This document shows, in pieces, positions 15,657 to 22,270 of a DNA stretch of 25,786 nucleotides. Origin of the DNA: an uncultured Collinsella sp. (GTDB lineage: Bacteria > Actinomycetota > Coriobacteriia > Coriobacteriales > Coriobacteriaceae); the NCBI GenBank assembly GCA_902494765.1, contig CABUUK010000036.1, positions 1 to 25,786 on the forward strand. The letters are read 5' to 3'. The notes beneath the pieces are model-generated. The model saw nothing but the letters and a program-made list of their open reading frames with translations, was not told where the DNA came from and did no database searches. The position numbers and the translations under genes were made by a program. Each line of letters begins with the position of its first letter. The first letter of the stretch is position 1.

Positions 15657-15977
15657 CTAGAGCCCGGCAGGCCAGCGACAGGCGGCCAAGTCGACGTGCA
15701 TGTCGTCCTTAAACGCCACACCTTCCCCTAGCAAAAGCTCACGTTGAGCATCGGGACCGCCAAAAGCGAAGCCCTCGCATATGTGCCCGTCGGCAAACAC
15801 CACGCGGTGACAGGGAATCTCGCCGGGGCGCGGATTACTATGCAGGGCATACCCCACGTACCGCGCACTTCGTGGACGACCGGCAAGCAGCGCCACCTGG
15901 CCATACGTGGCGACCATCCCCTCGGGGATCTGCTCGACCACCTCGTACACCCGTTCAAAAAAGCCCTCAGACGCCAT
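15657..15977 (-). CDS. MGMT-family alkyltransferase domain protein
   Basis: The 106-residue protein is the DNA-binding/active-site domain of O6-alkylguanine-DNA alkyltransferases. FFERVYEVVEQIPEGMVATY and GQVALLAGRPRSARYVGYAL form the winged helix with its arginine finger, and IPCHRVV (55-61) keeps the acceptor Cys56. The larger N-terminal domain of Ogt/Ada is absent. Alkyltransferase-like (ATL) proteins of this size normally have Trp in place of this Cys, so this may be a minimal active methyltransferase. ATG 15977 has a GGGAG SD; the frame runs further upstream into repeat copy B, which is unlikely to be translated. It is last in a minus-strand run after MarR and DegV genes. Confidence 0.88.
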   Translation of the reverse strand: MASEGFFERVYEVVEQIPEGMVATYGQVALLAGRPRSARYVGYALHSNPRPGEIPCHRVVFADGHICEGFAFGGPDAQRELLLGEGVAFKDDMHVDLAACRWPAGL

Positions 15978-16005
15978 TGCTCGCTCCCTTCCACCCGGAA
16001 AAGCA

Positions 16006-16046
16006 TAAACCACCACAAAGGTGCCTGTCCCCTTTGTGGTGGTTTA
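16006..16046. repeat. CCACCACAAAGG palindrome, family 2 copy B
   Basis: Perfect 16-bp arms TAAACCACCACAAAGG (16006-16021) and CCTTTGTGGTGGTTTA (16031-16046), loop TGCCTGTCC, the inverse loop orientation of copy A. It lies 11 bp after the degV-family stop and before the MGMT-type gene. Confidence 0.85.
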
Positions 16047-16057
16047 TGGCAGGTCGG

Positions 16058-16912
16058 TTAGTTGGCGGGCTGGAAGAAGGCTACGGCGACGGCGCCGGGG
16101 CCTACGTGGGTGCCGATGGTGGCGCCGATGGTGTGAACGGGCAACTCGCCCTCGGTGTGGCCAGCCCACAGTGCCGCGCTGTCCTCGACATACTTCTTGA
16201 GCACCGCATCCGAAAGGCCCGTATAGCCCAGCGCCAGCGGCATGGAAAAGTCGACGCCGCCCGCCTTTTCTACCTTCTGGTTGAGCAGGTTACGACCGTT
16301 CTTGGAACCGCGCGCCTTGCCCAGCTGCACGATCAGGCCGTCCTCGGCGGCCACAACGGGCTTTACGTTGAGCAACGTGCCCACAGCGCCGGCCGCAGCA
16401 GACAGGCGACCGCCGCGCACCAAGTACTCCAGCGTCTCAAGCAGACCGATAACCACCACGCGGTCACGGACTGCCTCGACGGCCGCCGCGATCTGGGCCG
16501 CACTACGGCCCTCGTCCACCAAGCGCAACGCATACTCGACCAGGACACGCTCGCCCAGGGTGACGTTATTGCTGTCCACCACGAACACGTCGCCGCCCGG
16601 CGCCTCGGCAAGTGCGGTACGGGCACTCTGATTGGTGCCCGAAAGCTTGGCGCCCACGGTAATAATCACTGCCTCGTCGCCGGCCTCACGTGCCTCGGCA
16701 ATCGCCTGCGAAAACGCGTACGGGTTGACCTGGCCGGTCTTGGGCAGCTCATCGCGCTCCACGAGCATCTCGTAAAAGCGCTGATGATCGATGTCGACGC
16801 CATCCATATACACATCGGTGCCAAAGGTGACGGACAGCGGCAAAACACGCAGAGCGGGGTGCTCCGCCGGCGACATATCGCTTGCGGAATCGGTAATAAT
16901 ACGAATGGACAT
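16058..16912 (-). CDS. DegV-family fatty-acid-binding protein
   Basis: The 284-residue protein begins MSIRIITDSASDMSPAEH, the standard DegV start. It contains TGQVNPYAFSQAIAEA, ITVGAKLSGTNQSAR, VDSNNVTLGERVLVEYA and LVRGGRLSAAAGAVGTLLN then VKPVV, all family hallmarks, ending GTHVGPGAVAVAFF. DegV (FakB) proteins bind a fatty acid and present it to the kinase FakA for phosphorylation and use in phospholipids. No fakA is in this window. ATG 16912 has an AAAGGA SD; longer in-frame starts to 17017 lack family residues. The MarR gene lies 119 bp upstream on the same strand, so the pair may be an operon in which MarR senses a lipid-related ligand (inference). Confidence 0.93.
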   Translation of the reverse strand: MSIRIITDSASDMSPAEHPALRVLPLSVTFGTDVYMDGVDIDHQRFYEMLVERDELPKTGQVNPYAFSQAIAEAREAGDEAVIITVGAKLSGTNQSARTALAEAPGGDVFVVDSNNVTLGERVLVEYALRLVDEGRSAAQIAAAVEAVRDRVVVIGLLETLEYLVRGGRLSAAAGAVGTLLNVKPVVAAEDGLIVQLGKARGSKNGRNLLNQKVEKAGGVDFSMPLALGYTGLSDAVLKKYVEDSAALWAGHTEGELPVHTIGATIGTHVGPGAVAVAFFQPAN

Positions 16913-17031
16913 AACAAATCCTTTCTTGCGCGGAGCTCGCGCGGGGAATTTTGACAGCAATGCCCCGGCACGGTATACGCGCTCAAACGGGACTATGCAG
17001 TTGTTAATGGGAAGCAAATGCCTTGGCGGCC

Positions 17032-17481
17032 TTAGATCTCGCGCAGGGTGTCGAGAATCGTACGCAGCGATGCATACATCTGCTCGCGCTGCTCCACACC
17101 CATAGCCTTACCGGTGGTATCGAGCACCTCGCGAATGATGCGGTCCGCCTCGCTCATGCTCTCGCCGCCCAGAGCGGTCAGGCGAACCGGAGCACGATAC
17201 TTAACGGCGGCATCGCCCGAATCATCGACTTCGACGTAGCCGCCCTCCTCCAGATGCGCGAGCGTACGCGAGACGGCGGCGCGGGTCACGCCTGCCATGC
17301 GAGCCAGGTCGGCACCAGTCAGGCCGTCCTTGCTGCGCTCAAGATAGTACAGGCACATAACGTCGGAGCCCTTGAGGCCCAGCCTTGCGCCCTCAGACGT
17401 CTTAATGCGCTGGATCTCCTTGTAGAGACCGCTGATCAGTCCGACAAAGTCCTCGAAACGTGTCTCGTCGCTCTGCTGCAT
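17032..17481 (-). CDS. MarR-family transcriptional regulator
   Basis: The 149-residue protein has the dimerisation helix, winged helix-turn-helix (residues about 50-90: GLTGADLARMAGVTRAAVSR, TLAHLEEGGYVEV, wing with AAVKYRAPVRLTALG) and C-terminal dimer helices of MarR proteins. It binds DNA as a dimer, usually close to its own promoter and released by a small ligand. The start at 17481 (MQQSDETRFEDF) has a purine-rich SD region (AAAGGCGG). A GTCGC-ATAAG-GCGAC dyad lies 50 bp upstream and is a candidate operator. Target genes are probably itself and degV-family downstream. Confidence 0.92.
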   Translation of the reverse strand: MQQSDETRFEDFVGLISGLYKEIQRIKTSEGARLGLKGSDVMCLYYLERSKDGLTGADLARMAGVTRAAVSRTLAHLEEGGYVEVDDSGDAAVKYRAPVRLTALGGESMSEADRIIREVLDTTGKAMGVEQREQMYASLRTILDTLREI

Positions 17482-17530
17482 GGGAGACGACCGCCTTTCG
17501 CTTGCATAATGCTAACGGGTAAACATCTTA

Positions 17531-17545
17531 GTCGCATAAGGCGAC
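17531..17545. promoter_or_regulatory. Candidate MarR operator
   Basis: GTCGC (17531-17535) and GCGAC (17541-17545) with ATAAG between, 50 bp upstream of the MarR start codon. Size and position fit a MarR-family site. No convincing -35/-10 pair was found around it. Confidence 0.35.
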
Positions 17546-17585
17546 ACCCGTACCCAAATACCCCATTTGTTAACCCATCAACATA

Positions 17586-17626
17586 AAAACCACCACAAAG
17601 GGGACAGGCACCTTTGTGGTGGTTTG
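17586..17626. repeat. CCACCACAAAGG palindrome, family 2 copy C
   Basis: Perfect 15-bp arms AAACCACCACAAAGG (17587-17601) and CCTTTGTGGTGGTTT (17611-17625), loop GGACAGGCA. It lies 26 bp past the stop of the B3/B4-domain gene. Confidence 0.85.
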
Positions 17627-17651
17627 GGGCATCAATAGGTTCTAGGCGCCG

Positions 17652-18371
17652 CTACAGCTCCACGCAAGGATTGTCGCGGGTCACAAGCGTCTTAATGACA
17701 ACCGTCGCTCCCAGATAGCGCTCAAGCAGCTCGGCTAAGCGATCGATCGCAGCCTGGCAATCCCCCATCCGCTCGGGCTCCACGCACTCAATCGCTAGGA
17801 ACGCATCGGCCGAATCATCGGACAGCGCCGTGCGAACGCCGTCGCGCCAGTTCCAGCAGCGGCACACAGCGCCCGCATCATCGATGTAGGCGAGCTCGCC
17901 GGGCAGCGTCGGATCGTCCGTCTCCTCGCCAAGCGGCAAGAACGCATCGCCACCGTCGGTCACCTTCAGGCGAAGGTCCCCCTCGATCGCATGCAGATCC
18001 TCGCCTCCCACGGGCAGCGCGTAGGTCAGCGACACCGTGTTGTAAATATCCACCGCGGGCGTAATGTGGCCCACCGGCTTGCCTTTGAGCACGCGTTTGA
18101 GCAAGTTCTCGATCGAGCAGCGCGCGCCTTTCTTGGTCTTGAACAGACGATAGGCCTCGCGCCATGCCCTGACCGGTGCGTTCTCGCTGATAGTGTCGCT
18201 GGTCAGATGACGCTCCGCATCGATATTGGCGCGGTCGAGCAACGCCGCAATCGCATCCACGTCCTCTTGAGGAATCTGAGCCGTGGGCTTCATGCCCTCC
18301 ACGACCACAACACCGACCGCTGCCTGCGGAAACAGCTCCCAGAATGAATTCTCGGCAATAAAGCTCTTCAT
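17652..18371 (-). CDS. B3/B4-domain protein (PheT-like tRNA-binding fold)
   Basis: The 239-residue protein resembles COG3382 proteins, stand-alone relatives of the B3/B4 domain of the phenylalanyl-tRNA synthetase beta chain. Typical segments are SENAPVRAWREAYRLFKTKK, the conserved SIENLLKRVLKGKPVGHITP, VDIYNTVSLTYALPVGGEDL, and ITP/NTVS-type core residues. In PheRS this fold edits Tyr-tRNA-Phe; the free-standing proteins are of uncertain function, possibly trans-editing or tRNA/amino-acid binding. ATG 18371 follows AAGGGAGAGCGT, better than the in-frame ATG 18386. The 5' leader has notable hairpins (AGGGCGC / GCGCCCT at 18403-18427). Confidence 0.85.
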   Translation of the reverse strand: MKSFIAENSFWELFPQAAVGVVVVEGMKPTAQIPQEDVDAIAALLDRANIDAERHLTSDTISENAPVRAWREAYRLFKTKKGARCSIENLLKRVLKGKPVGHITPAVDIYNTVSLTYALPVGGEDLHAIEGDLRLKVTDGGDAFLPLGEETDDPTLPGELAYIDDAGAVCRCWNWRDGVRTALSDDSADAFLAIECVEPERMGDCQAAIDRLAELLERYLGATVVIKTLVTRDNPCVEL

Positions 18372-18402
18372 ACGCTCTCCCTTCATTGTGCGCGCCCGAG
18401 TG

Positions 18403-18427
18403 AGGGCGCCTAAACAAAAAGCGCCCT
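18403..18427 (-). promoter_or_regulatory. Hairpin in the leader of the B3/B4-domain gene
   Basis: AGGGCGC (18403-18409) and GCGCCCT (18421-18427) form a 7-bp stem with loop CTAAACAAAAA. In the minus-strand RNA it lies about 35 nt before the start codon and carries T-rich loop sequence. Upstream, GGCACC / GGTGGCC could form another hairpin. It may be an RNA-level control element; no known class was recognised. Confidence 0.3.
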
Positions 18428-18544
18428 TACAACGGCCACCTTCAAAGTCCTACGGTGCCGTCACAAGAACGCTTGCGCTGTCCCCATCCGGAGAAGGGGA
18501 CGATATGTCAGGCGTATTGTAACCCGAGTCATCCACGCGAGCAA

Positions 18545-18579
18545 AACCACCATAAAGGTGCCTGTCCCCTTTGTGGTGG
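18545..18579. repeat. CCACCACAAAGG palindrome, family 2 copy D
   Basis: AACCACCATAAAGG (18545-18558) and CCTTTGTGGTGG (18568-18579), one base changed, loop TGCCTGTCC. It lies 20 bp past the pckA stop and can serve as its terminator. Confidence 0.8.
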
Positions 18580-18598
18580 ATATGGACTCACGGCGAAG

Positions 18599-20269
18599 CT
18601 AGTGGCGAAGTCTCAGCAGCCCGCGGCCGCGATGACGGGCCTCGGCGGACACCTGGGCGTGCGGGCCGGCGGCTTTGACGGACTCGGGCAGGTGCGAGTA
18701 CTTCTTCTCGAAGTTCTCCTCGAACATCACCGCCAGGTTGTGCACGGCCTCGTCGTAGCGCGCGGTGCTCTGCCAGTATTGGCGCGGCACCAGGATGCCA
18801 TCGGGCACGCCGTGGCACGTCGTGGGAATGTCGACGTTAAAGATGTCGTCGTGCACGAACTCGCTATCCTCGATGGTGCCGTCGAGGGCGCGTGCGACCA
18901 GCGAGCGCGTGTAGGCCAGCTCGATGCGATGACCCACGCCGTAGCCGCCGCCAATCCAGCCGGTGTTGACCAGGTACACGCGTGTGCGGCCGTCGGCAAT
19001 GCGCTCGCCAAGCATCTTGGCGTAAACCATGGGGTCGAGCGGCATAAACGGCTCGCCGAACAGCGAAGAGAACGTGGGCGTGGGCTCGGTGACGCCGACC
19101 TCGGTGCCGGGAATCTTAGCCGTAAAGCCCGTCACAAAGTGGTACATGGCGGCATCGGCCGTCAGGCGTGAGATGGGCGGCAGCACGCCAAAAGCGTCGC
19201 AAGTCAGGAACAGCACGACACTCGGAGTGGTGCCCATGCCCTTAGTCCACGCGTTAGGAATGTGCTCCACGGGATAGGCCACGCGCGTGTTGTGCGTGAT
19301 CGAGATGTCGTCGTAGTTGGGCTTGCGGTTCTCGTCGAGCACCACGTTTTCGCAAATGGCGCCAAAACGGACGGCGTTGAAGATCTCGGGCTCGTGGAAG
19401 GCGTCCAGGCCCTCGCATTTTGCGTAGCAGCCACCCTCGATGTTGAAGATGCCCATGTCGGACCAGCCGTGCTCGTCGTCGCCGATCAGCAGGCGCGTGG
19501 GGTTGGCAGAAAGCGTGGTCTTGCCCGTGCCGGACAGGCCAAAGAACACGGCAGTCTCGTGCGTGACGGGATCCATGCTGGCCGAGCAGTGCATGGGCAG
19601 CACGTCATCCTCGACGGGCAGCAGATAGTTCATGACGCTAAAGATCGACTTTTTAATCTCGCCGGAGTAGCCGGTGCCGGCGACCAGAATCACGCGTTCC
19701 TGGAAGTTGATGACCACGGCGGCGCTGGAGTTGAGGCCCTTAATCGCAGGGTCGCACTGATAACCGGGGGCGGCCAGGACGCAGAAGTCCGGCTCGCCGG
19801 TGCGCGCAATTTCGCGGGCGAGCGGACGAGCGAGCATCTGCTTAATAAAGAGCGCCTGGCTGGCACGCTCACAGGCGACGAGCAGGCGGCGCGTGTGGTT
19901 GCGGTCGGCGCCGGCCATGCCGCGCGTGACGAAGACATCGCGCTCGTTGAGATAGTCGACGATGCCGGCCTTAATGGCCTCGTAGCTCTCGACGGACAGC
20001 GGGCGGTTGACGGCGCCCCAGGCGATCTTGTCGTGCACGTCGGGCGTGTCGACGATAAAGCGGTCGTTGGGCGAACGGCCGGTGCGCTCCCCCGTCTCGA
20101 TCACAAGCGCGCCGTTAGAGGCCATGCAGCCCTCTTCGCGCCGGATGGCATACTCGACGAGCTCGGCCGCCGGTAGGTCAACCAGCAGGCGGGGCTGGCT
20201 CTCGGCGGGATCTTCGACCAACGTAAGACCAAAGTTGGACAGTACTTCTGCAGGGGTAACACCAGGCAT
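18599..20269 (-). CDS. pckA: Phosphoenolpyruvate carboxykinase (ATP)
   Basis: Interconverts oxaloacetate + ATP and PEP + CO2 + ADP. In gut anaerobes it often runs in the carboxylating direction toward succinate. The 556-residue protein has GRSPNDRF (64-71), the P-loop GLSGTGKTTLSA (244-255), GDDEHGW (263-269) and NEGGCYAK-type IEGGCYAKC, matching the ATP-dependent family. It is about 20 residues longer than usual, mostly from the C-terminal tail (AEARHRGRGLLRLRH). ATG 20269 has a perfect AAAGGAGG SD; the longer frame to 20383 is leader. The leader has two dyads, at 20311-20326 and 20344-20359, that may be operators. Confidence 0.96.
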   Translation of the reverse strand: MPGVTPAEVLSNFGLTLVEDPAESQPRLLVDLPAAELVEYAIRREEGCMASNGALVIETGERTGRSPNDRFIVDTPDVHDKIAWGAVNRPLSVESYEAIKAGIVDYLNERDVFVTRGMAGADRNHTRRLLVACERASQALFIKQMLARPLAREIARTGEPDFCVLAAPGYQCDPAIKGLNSSAAVVINFQERVILVAGTGYSGEIKKSIFSVMNYLLPVEDDVLPMHCSASMDPVTHETAVFFGLSGTGKTTLSANPTRLLIGDDEHGWSDMGIFNIEGGCYAKCEGLDAFHEPEIFNAVRFGAICENVVLDENRKPNYDDISITHNTRVAYPVEHIPNAWTKGMGTTPSVVLFLTCDAFGVLPPISRLTADAAMYHFVTGFTAKIPGTEVGVTEPTPTFSSLFGEPFMPLDPMVYAKMLGERIADGRTRVYLVNTGWIGGGYGVGHRIELAYTRSLVARALDGTIEDSEFVHDDIFNVDIPTTCHGVPDGILVPRQYWQSTARYDEAVHNLAVMFEENFEKKYSHLPESVKAAGPHAQVSAEARHRGRGLLRLRH

Positions 20270-20310
20270 GGGGCCTCCTTTAAAAGCGCGACACATGGAC
20301 GCGGCGCGCA

Positions 20311-20326
20311 CTTTACTCACGTAAAG
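20311..20326. promoter_or_regulatory. Dyad CTTTAC-TCAC-GTAAAG upstream of pckA
   Basis: Perfect 6-4-6 inverted repeat 42 bp upstream of the pckA start codon. It could be a repressor site or an mRNA hairpin. Confidence 0.35.
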
Positions 20327-20343
20327 CCCGTTGTACCCGATAT

Positions 20344-20359
20344 GCAAAAACGTTTTTGC
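20344..20359. promoter_or_regulatory. LacI-type operator candidate upstream of pckA
   Basis: GCAAAAACGTTTTTGC is a perfect 16-bp palindrome with the central CG and AAACGTTT core typical of LacI/GalR-family operators. It lies 75 bp before the pckA start codon. In E. coli a LacI-family protein (Cra) controls pckA, so a similar role is plausible. Confidence 0.45.
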
Positions 20360-20417
20360 GGCAAGGGCGGCAAGCCCGCCCAACGGTCAAAAATCGCAGG
20401 CAAGCGGCCTAGTCATT

Positions 20418-20457
20418 GGGGACGTTCTTGAACAGGCAACATTCAAGGAGTGTCCCC
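20418..20457. repeat. Interrupted inverted repeat GGGGAC-CTTGAA
   Basis: GGGGAC (20418-20423) and CTTGAA (20427-20432) are mirrored by TTCAAG (20442-20447) and GTCCCC (20452-20457). It abuts family 3 copy B and may be a degraded relative of it. Confidence 0.5.
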
Positions 20458-20460
20458 AGA

Positions 20461-20522
20461 TGCCGGCACTTAGGGACGTTCCCAAAGTGCCGGCACATAA
20501 GGAACGTCCCTAAGTGCCGACT
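20461..20522. repeat. TGCCGGCA palindrome, family 3 copy B (compound)
   Basis: Arms 20461-20482 and 20501-20522 are inverted repeats of about 22 bp (20 matches) built of TGCCGGCACTTAGGGACG + TTCC. Between them is a perfect GTGCCGGCAC palindrome (20487-20496). The right end overlaps the stop codon of the lactate permease gene (TAG on the minus strand at 20521-20523). Confidence 0.8.
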
Positions 20523-22092
20523 ACAGCGGCAGGCCTTGGCCGAGCATGGCTATGGCGCTCATCAGGACCAGCATGCCGGCAGCGTAGGGCAGCACCGCGC
20601 CTAGGAGCTCGGCATCCTTACCGCGCACGTGCACGGCGGCAAGACCAATGGCGAGTGTCTGCGGCGAGATCATCTTACCGGCGGCGACGCCCAGGGCGTT
20701 CAACGCGACCATCCAGTAGTCGCTCACACCCAGCGCAGTGGCAGCCTGGCTCTGAATGGGGCCAAACAGCATGCCCGAAGATGTGCCCGAACCGGTCACG
20801 AACGCACCGACCGCACCGATCCACGGAGCCAGAATCGGGTACAGGCCGCCGGCGACCGCAATGCAAAACGCACTGATCGACGAAATCATGCCGGCATAGC
20901 CCATTACCTTGGCGCAGCCCAGTACCGAAAGCATCGTGATCACCGTCGGCGTCATCTGCTTCACAGTCGCGGCCAGCACCTCGCCCATCATTCGCGGCGA
21001 AGCACCCTGAATGGCACCGCCGACAAACGCCGCCAGGAAAATCCAGACGCCCGGCGTGTTGATCCACGAAAACGTAAGCGTACCGGGGTTCTCGCCGCAA
21101 TACACCTGGACGTGGCTCGCAAACGGCGCGAGCGCGGCATGCACGGCGGGCACCAGGTTGGAGGTACCCAGCAGCAGCACAAAGATCAGGATGAAGCACG
21201 ACCAAGCCGAAAGCGCCGACTTAACGGTAAGCTGCTCGCCGGCCTCGATATTCATATGGAAGCGCGCATCCAGGTGACCGGACTTCTCGGCGCGCATGGC
21301 AAGCGCAGCGGTCAGCGCGAGCGACACAATGGAGCCCACGACCACGGCAAGCTCGGGGCCCACAAACATGGCGACGACCAGGGCCGCGGCAGCAAAGGAC
21401 GCGCCGGAGAGCAGCGCGATACCGGCCACGCCGCGCAGGCGCTCGCCCACACTCGCAACATTGCCCTGATCATCGGCAACGCGGCCCGCGACCAGCACGA
21501 TAAACAGCGGCATCACCACAAAGAACGGCGCGAGCTGCACCAGCTGAACGGTCGCCAGGTGCAGGGAATCCAGACCAACCAGGTCGGCAACGGAAACCGT
21601 CGGGATGCCGATGGAGCCGTAGGGCGTGGGCACGCCGTTGGCCAGCAGGCAGATGAGCACGGCGGGGACGGCCTCAAAGCCCAAGCCCGCGAGCATGCCG
21701 GCGGGAATGGCGACGGCGGTACCAAAGCCGGCCATGCCCTCCATAAAGCCGCCGAAGCACCAGGCCACGAGCAGCGCCAGCAGACGGCGGTCGCTGCTGA
21801 TGGAGGTGATCATGCTGCCGATCACGTCCATGGCGCCCGTGCGCACGCACAGGTTATACGTAAAGACCGCGGCGATGATCACCAGCACGATCGGCCACAG
21901 GGCCATCAAAAAGCCCTCGAGCGAGGCCGTGGCGATCTGCGCCACCGACAGGTGCCACCACGCAAAGGCAAGCACGCACGAAAGAACAAACGAGCCGATG
22001 GCAGCTTTCCAGGCCGGCCATTTAAAGCACAGCAGCATCACGACAAGCCAGATGATCGGCACAAGAGCCAGCAAAAATGCGGCGACGTCCAT
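20521..22092 (-). CDS. L-lactate permease family transporter
   Basis: The 523-residue integral membrane protein has about 13 hydrophobic segments and matches the LldP/GlcA family (lactate or glycolate : H+ symport). Segments include FLMALWPIVLVIIAAVFTYN, the conserved GFMEGMAGFGTAVAIPAGML loop, PTPYGSIGIPTV, and near the end VTGSGTSSGMLFGPIQSQAA and GKMISPQTLAIG. The ATG at 22092 has GGAG about 11 nt upstream. lldP proteins are usually about 530-550, so it is full-length. No lactate utilisation genes are adjacent; substrate specificity is inferred. The stop codon overlaps a repeat. A TTGAACA dyad lies upstream in the divergent gap. Confidence 0.93.
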   Translation of the reverse strand: MDVAAFLLALVPIIWLVVMLLCFKWPAWKAAIGSFVLSCVLAFAWWHLSVAQIATASLEGFLMALWPIVLVIIAAVFTYNLCVRTGAMDVIGSMITSISSDRRLLALLVAWCFGGFMEGMAGFGTAVAIPAGMLAGLGFEAVPAVLICLLANGVPTPYGSIGIPTVSVADLVGLDSLHLATVQLVQLAPFFVVMPLFIVLVAGRVADDQGNVASVGERLRGVAGIALLSGASFAAAALVVAMFVGPELAVVVGSIVSLALTAALAMRAEKSGHLDARFHMNIEAGEQLTVKSALSAWSCFILIFVLLLGTSNLVPAVHAALAPFASHVQVYCGENPGTLTFSWINTPGVWIFLAAFVGGAIQGASPRMMGEVLAATVKQMTPTVITMLSVLGCAKVMGYAGMISSISAFCIAVAGGLYPILAPWIGAVGAFVTGSGTSSGMLFGPIQSQAATALGVSDYWMVALNALGVAAGKMISPQTLAIGLAAVHVRGKDAELLGAVLPYAAGMLVLMSAIAMLGQGLPL

Positions 22093-22195
22093 GGGTAAAA
22101 GCTCCTTGGTACCGCGAAGGCGGCATCGGGGTGTCACAAAACCTCAACAGAATACCGCACGCTTACCGACAAATTGCTGCCGCCTGCCGAATATA

Positions 22196-22212
22196 TTGAA
22201 CAATCTGTTCAA
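22196..22212. promoter_or_regulatory. Perfect dyad TTGAACA-ATC-TGTTCAA in divergent promoter region
   Basis: A 7-3-7 perfect inverted repeat 104 bp upstream of the permease and 58 bp upstream of the flippase-like gene, 26 bp before a TATACT -10 candidate. A regulator dimer bound here could affect both genes. The regulator is not encoded in this window. Confidence 0.45.
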
Positions 22213-22237
22213 AAACACGAACCGACACTGTCGCGAC

Positions 22238-22243
22238 TATACT
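22238..22243 (+). promoter_or_regulatory. -10 candidate of the flippase-like gene
   Basis: TATACT, 5 of 6 to consensus, 27 nt before the TTG start. No good -35 at 16-18 nt. Confidence 0.4.
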
Positions 22244-22270
22244 AAGGCGCAGCAATAGAAAGGAACCGCC

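Noticed and set aside
15872..16954. 360-codon plus-strand frame
   Set aside because: Antisense to the DegV and MGMT-type genes and running through a palindromic repeat.
15600..18579. CRISPR array
   Set aside because: The four similar units are 400 to 1600 bp apart with genes between them, are palindromic to the centre, and have no spacers or cas genes.
20629..22098. 489-codon plus-strand frame
   Set aside because: Antisense to the lactate permease; His/Arg/Gly-rich without any recognisable fold.
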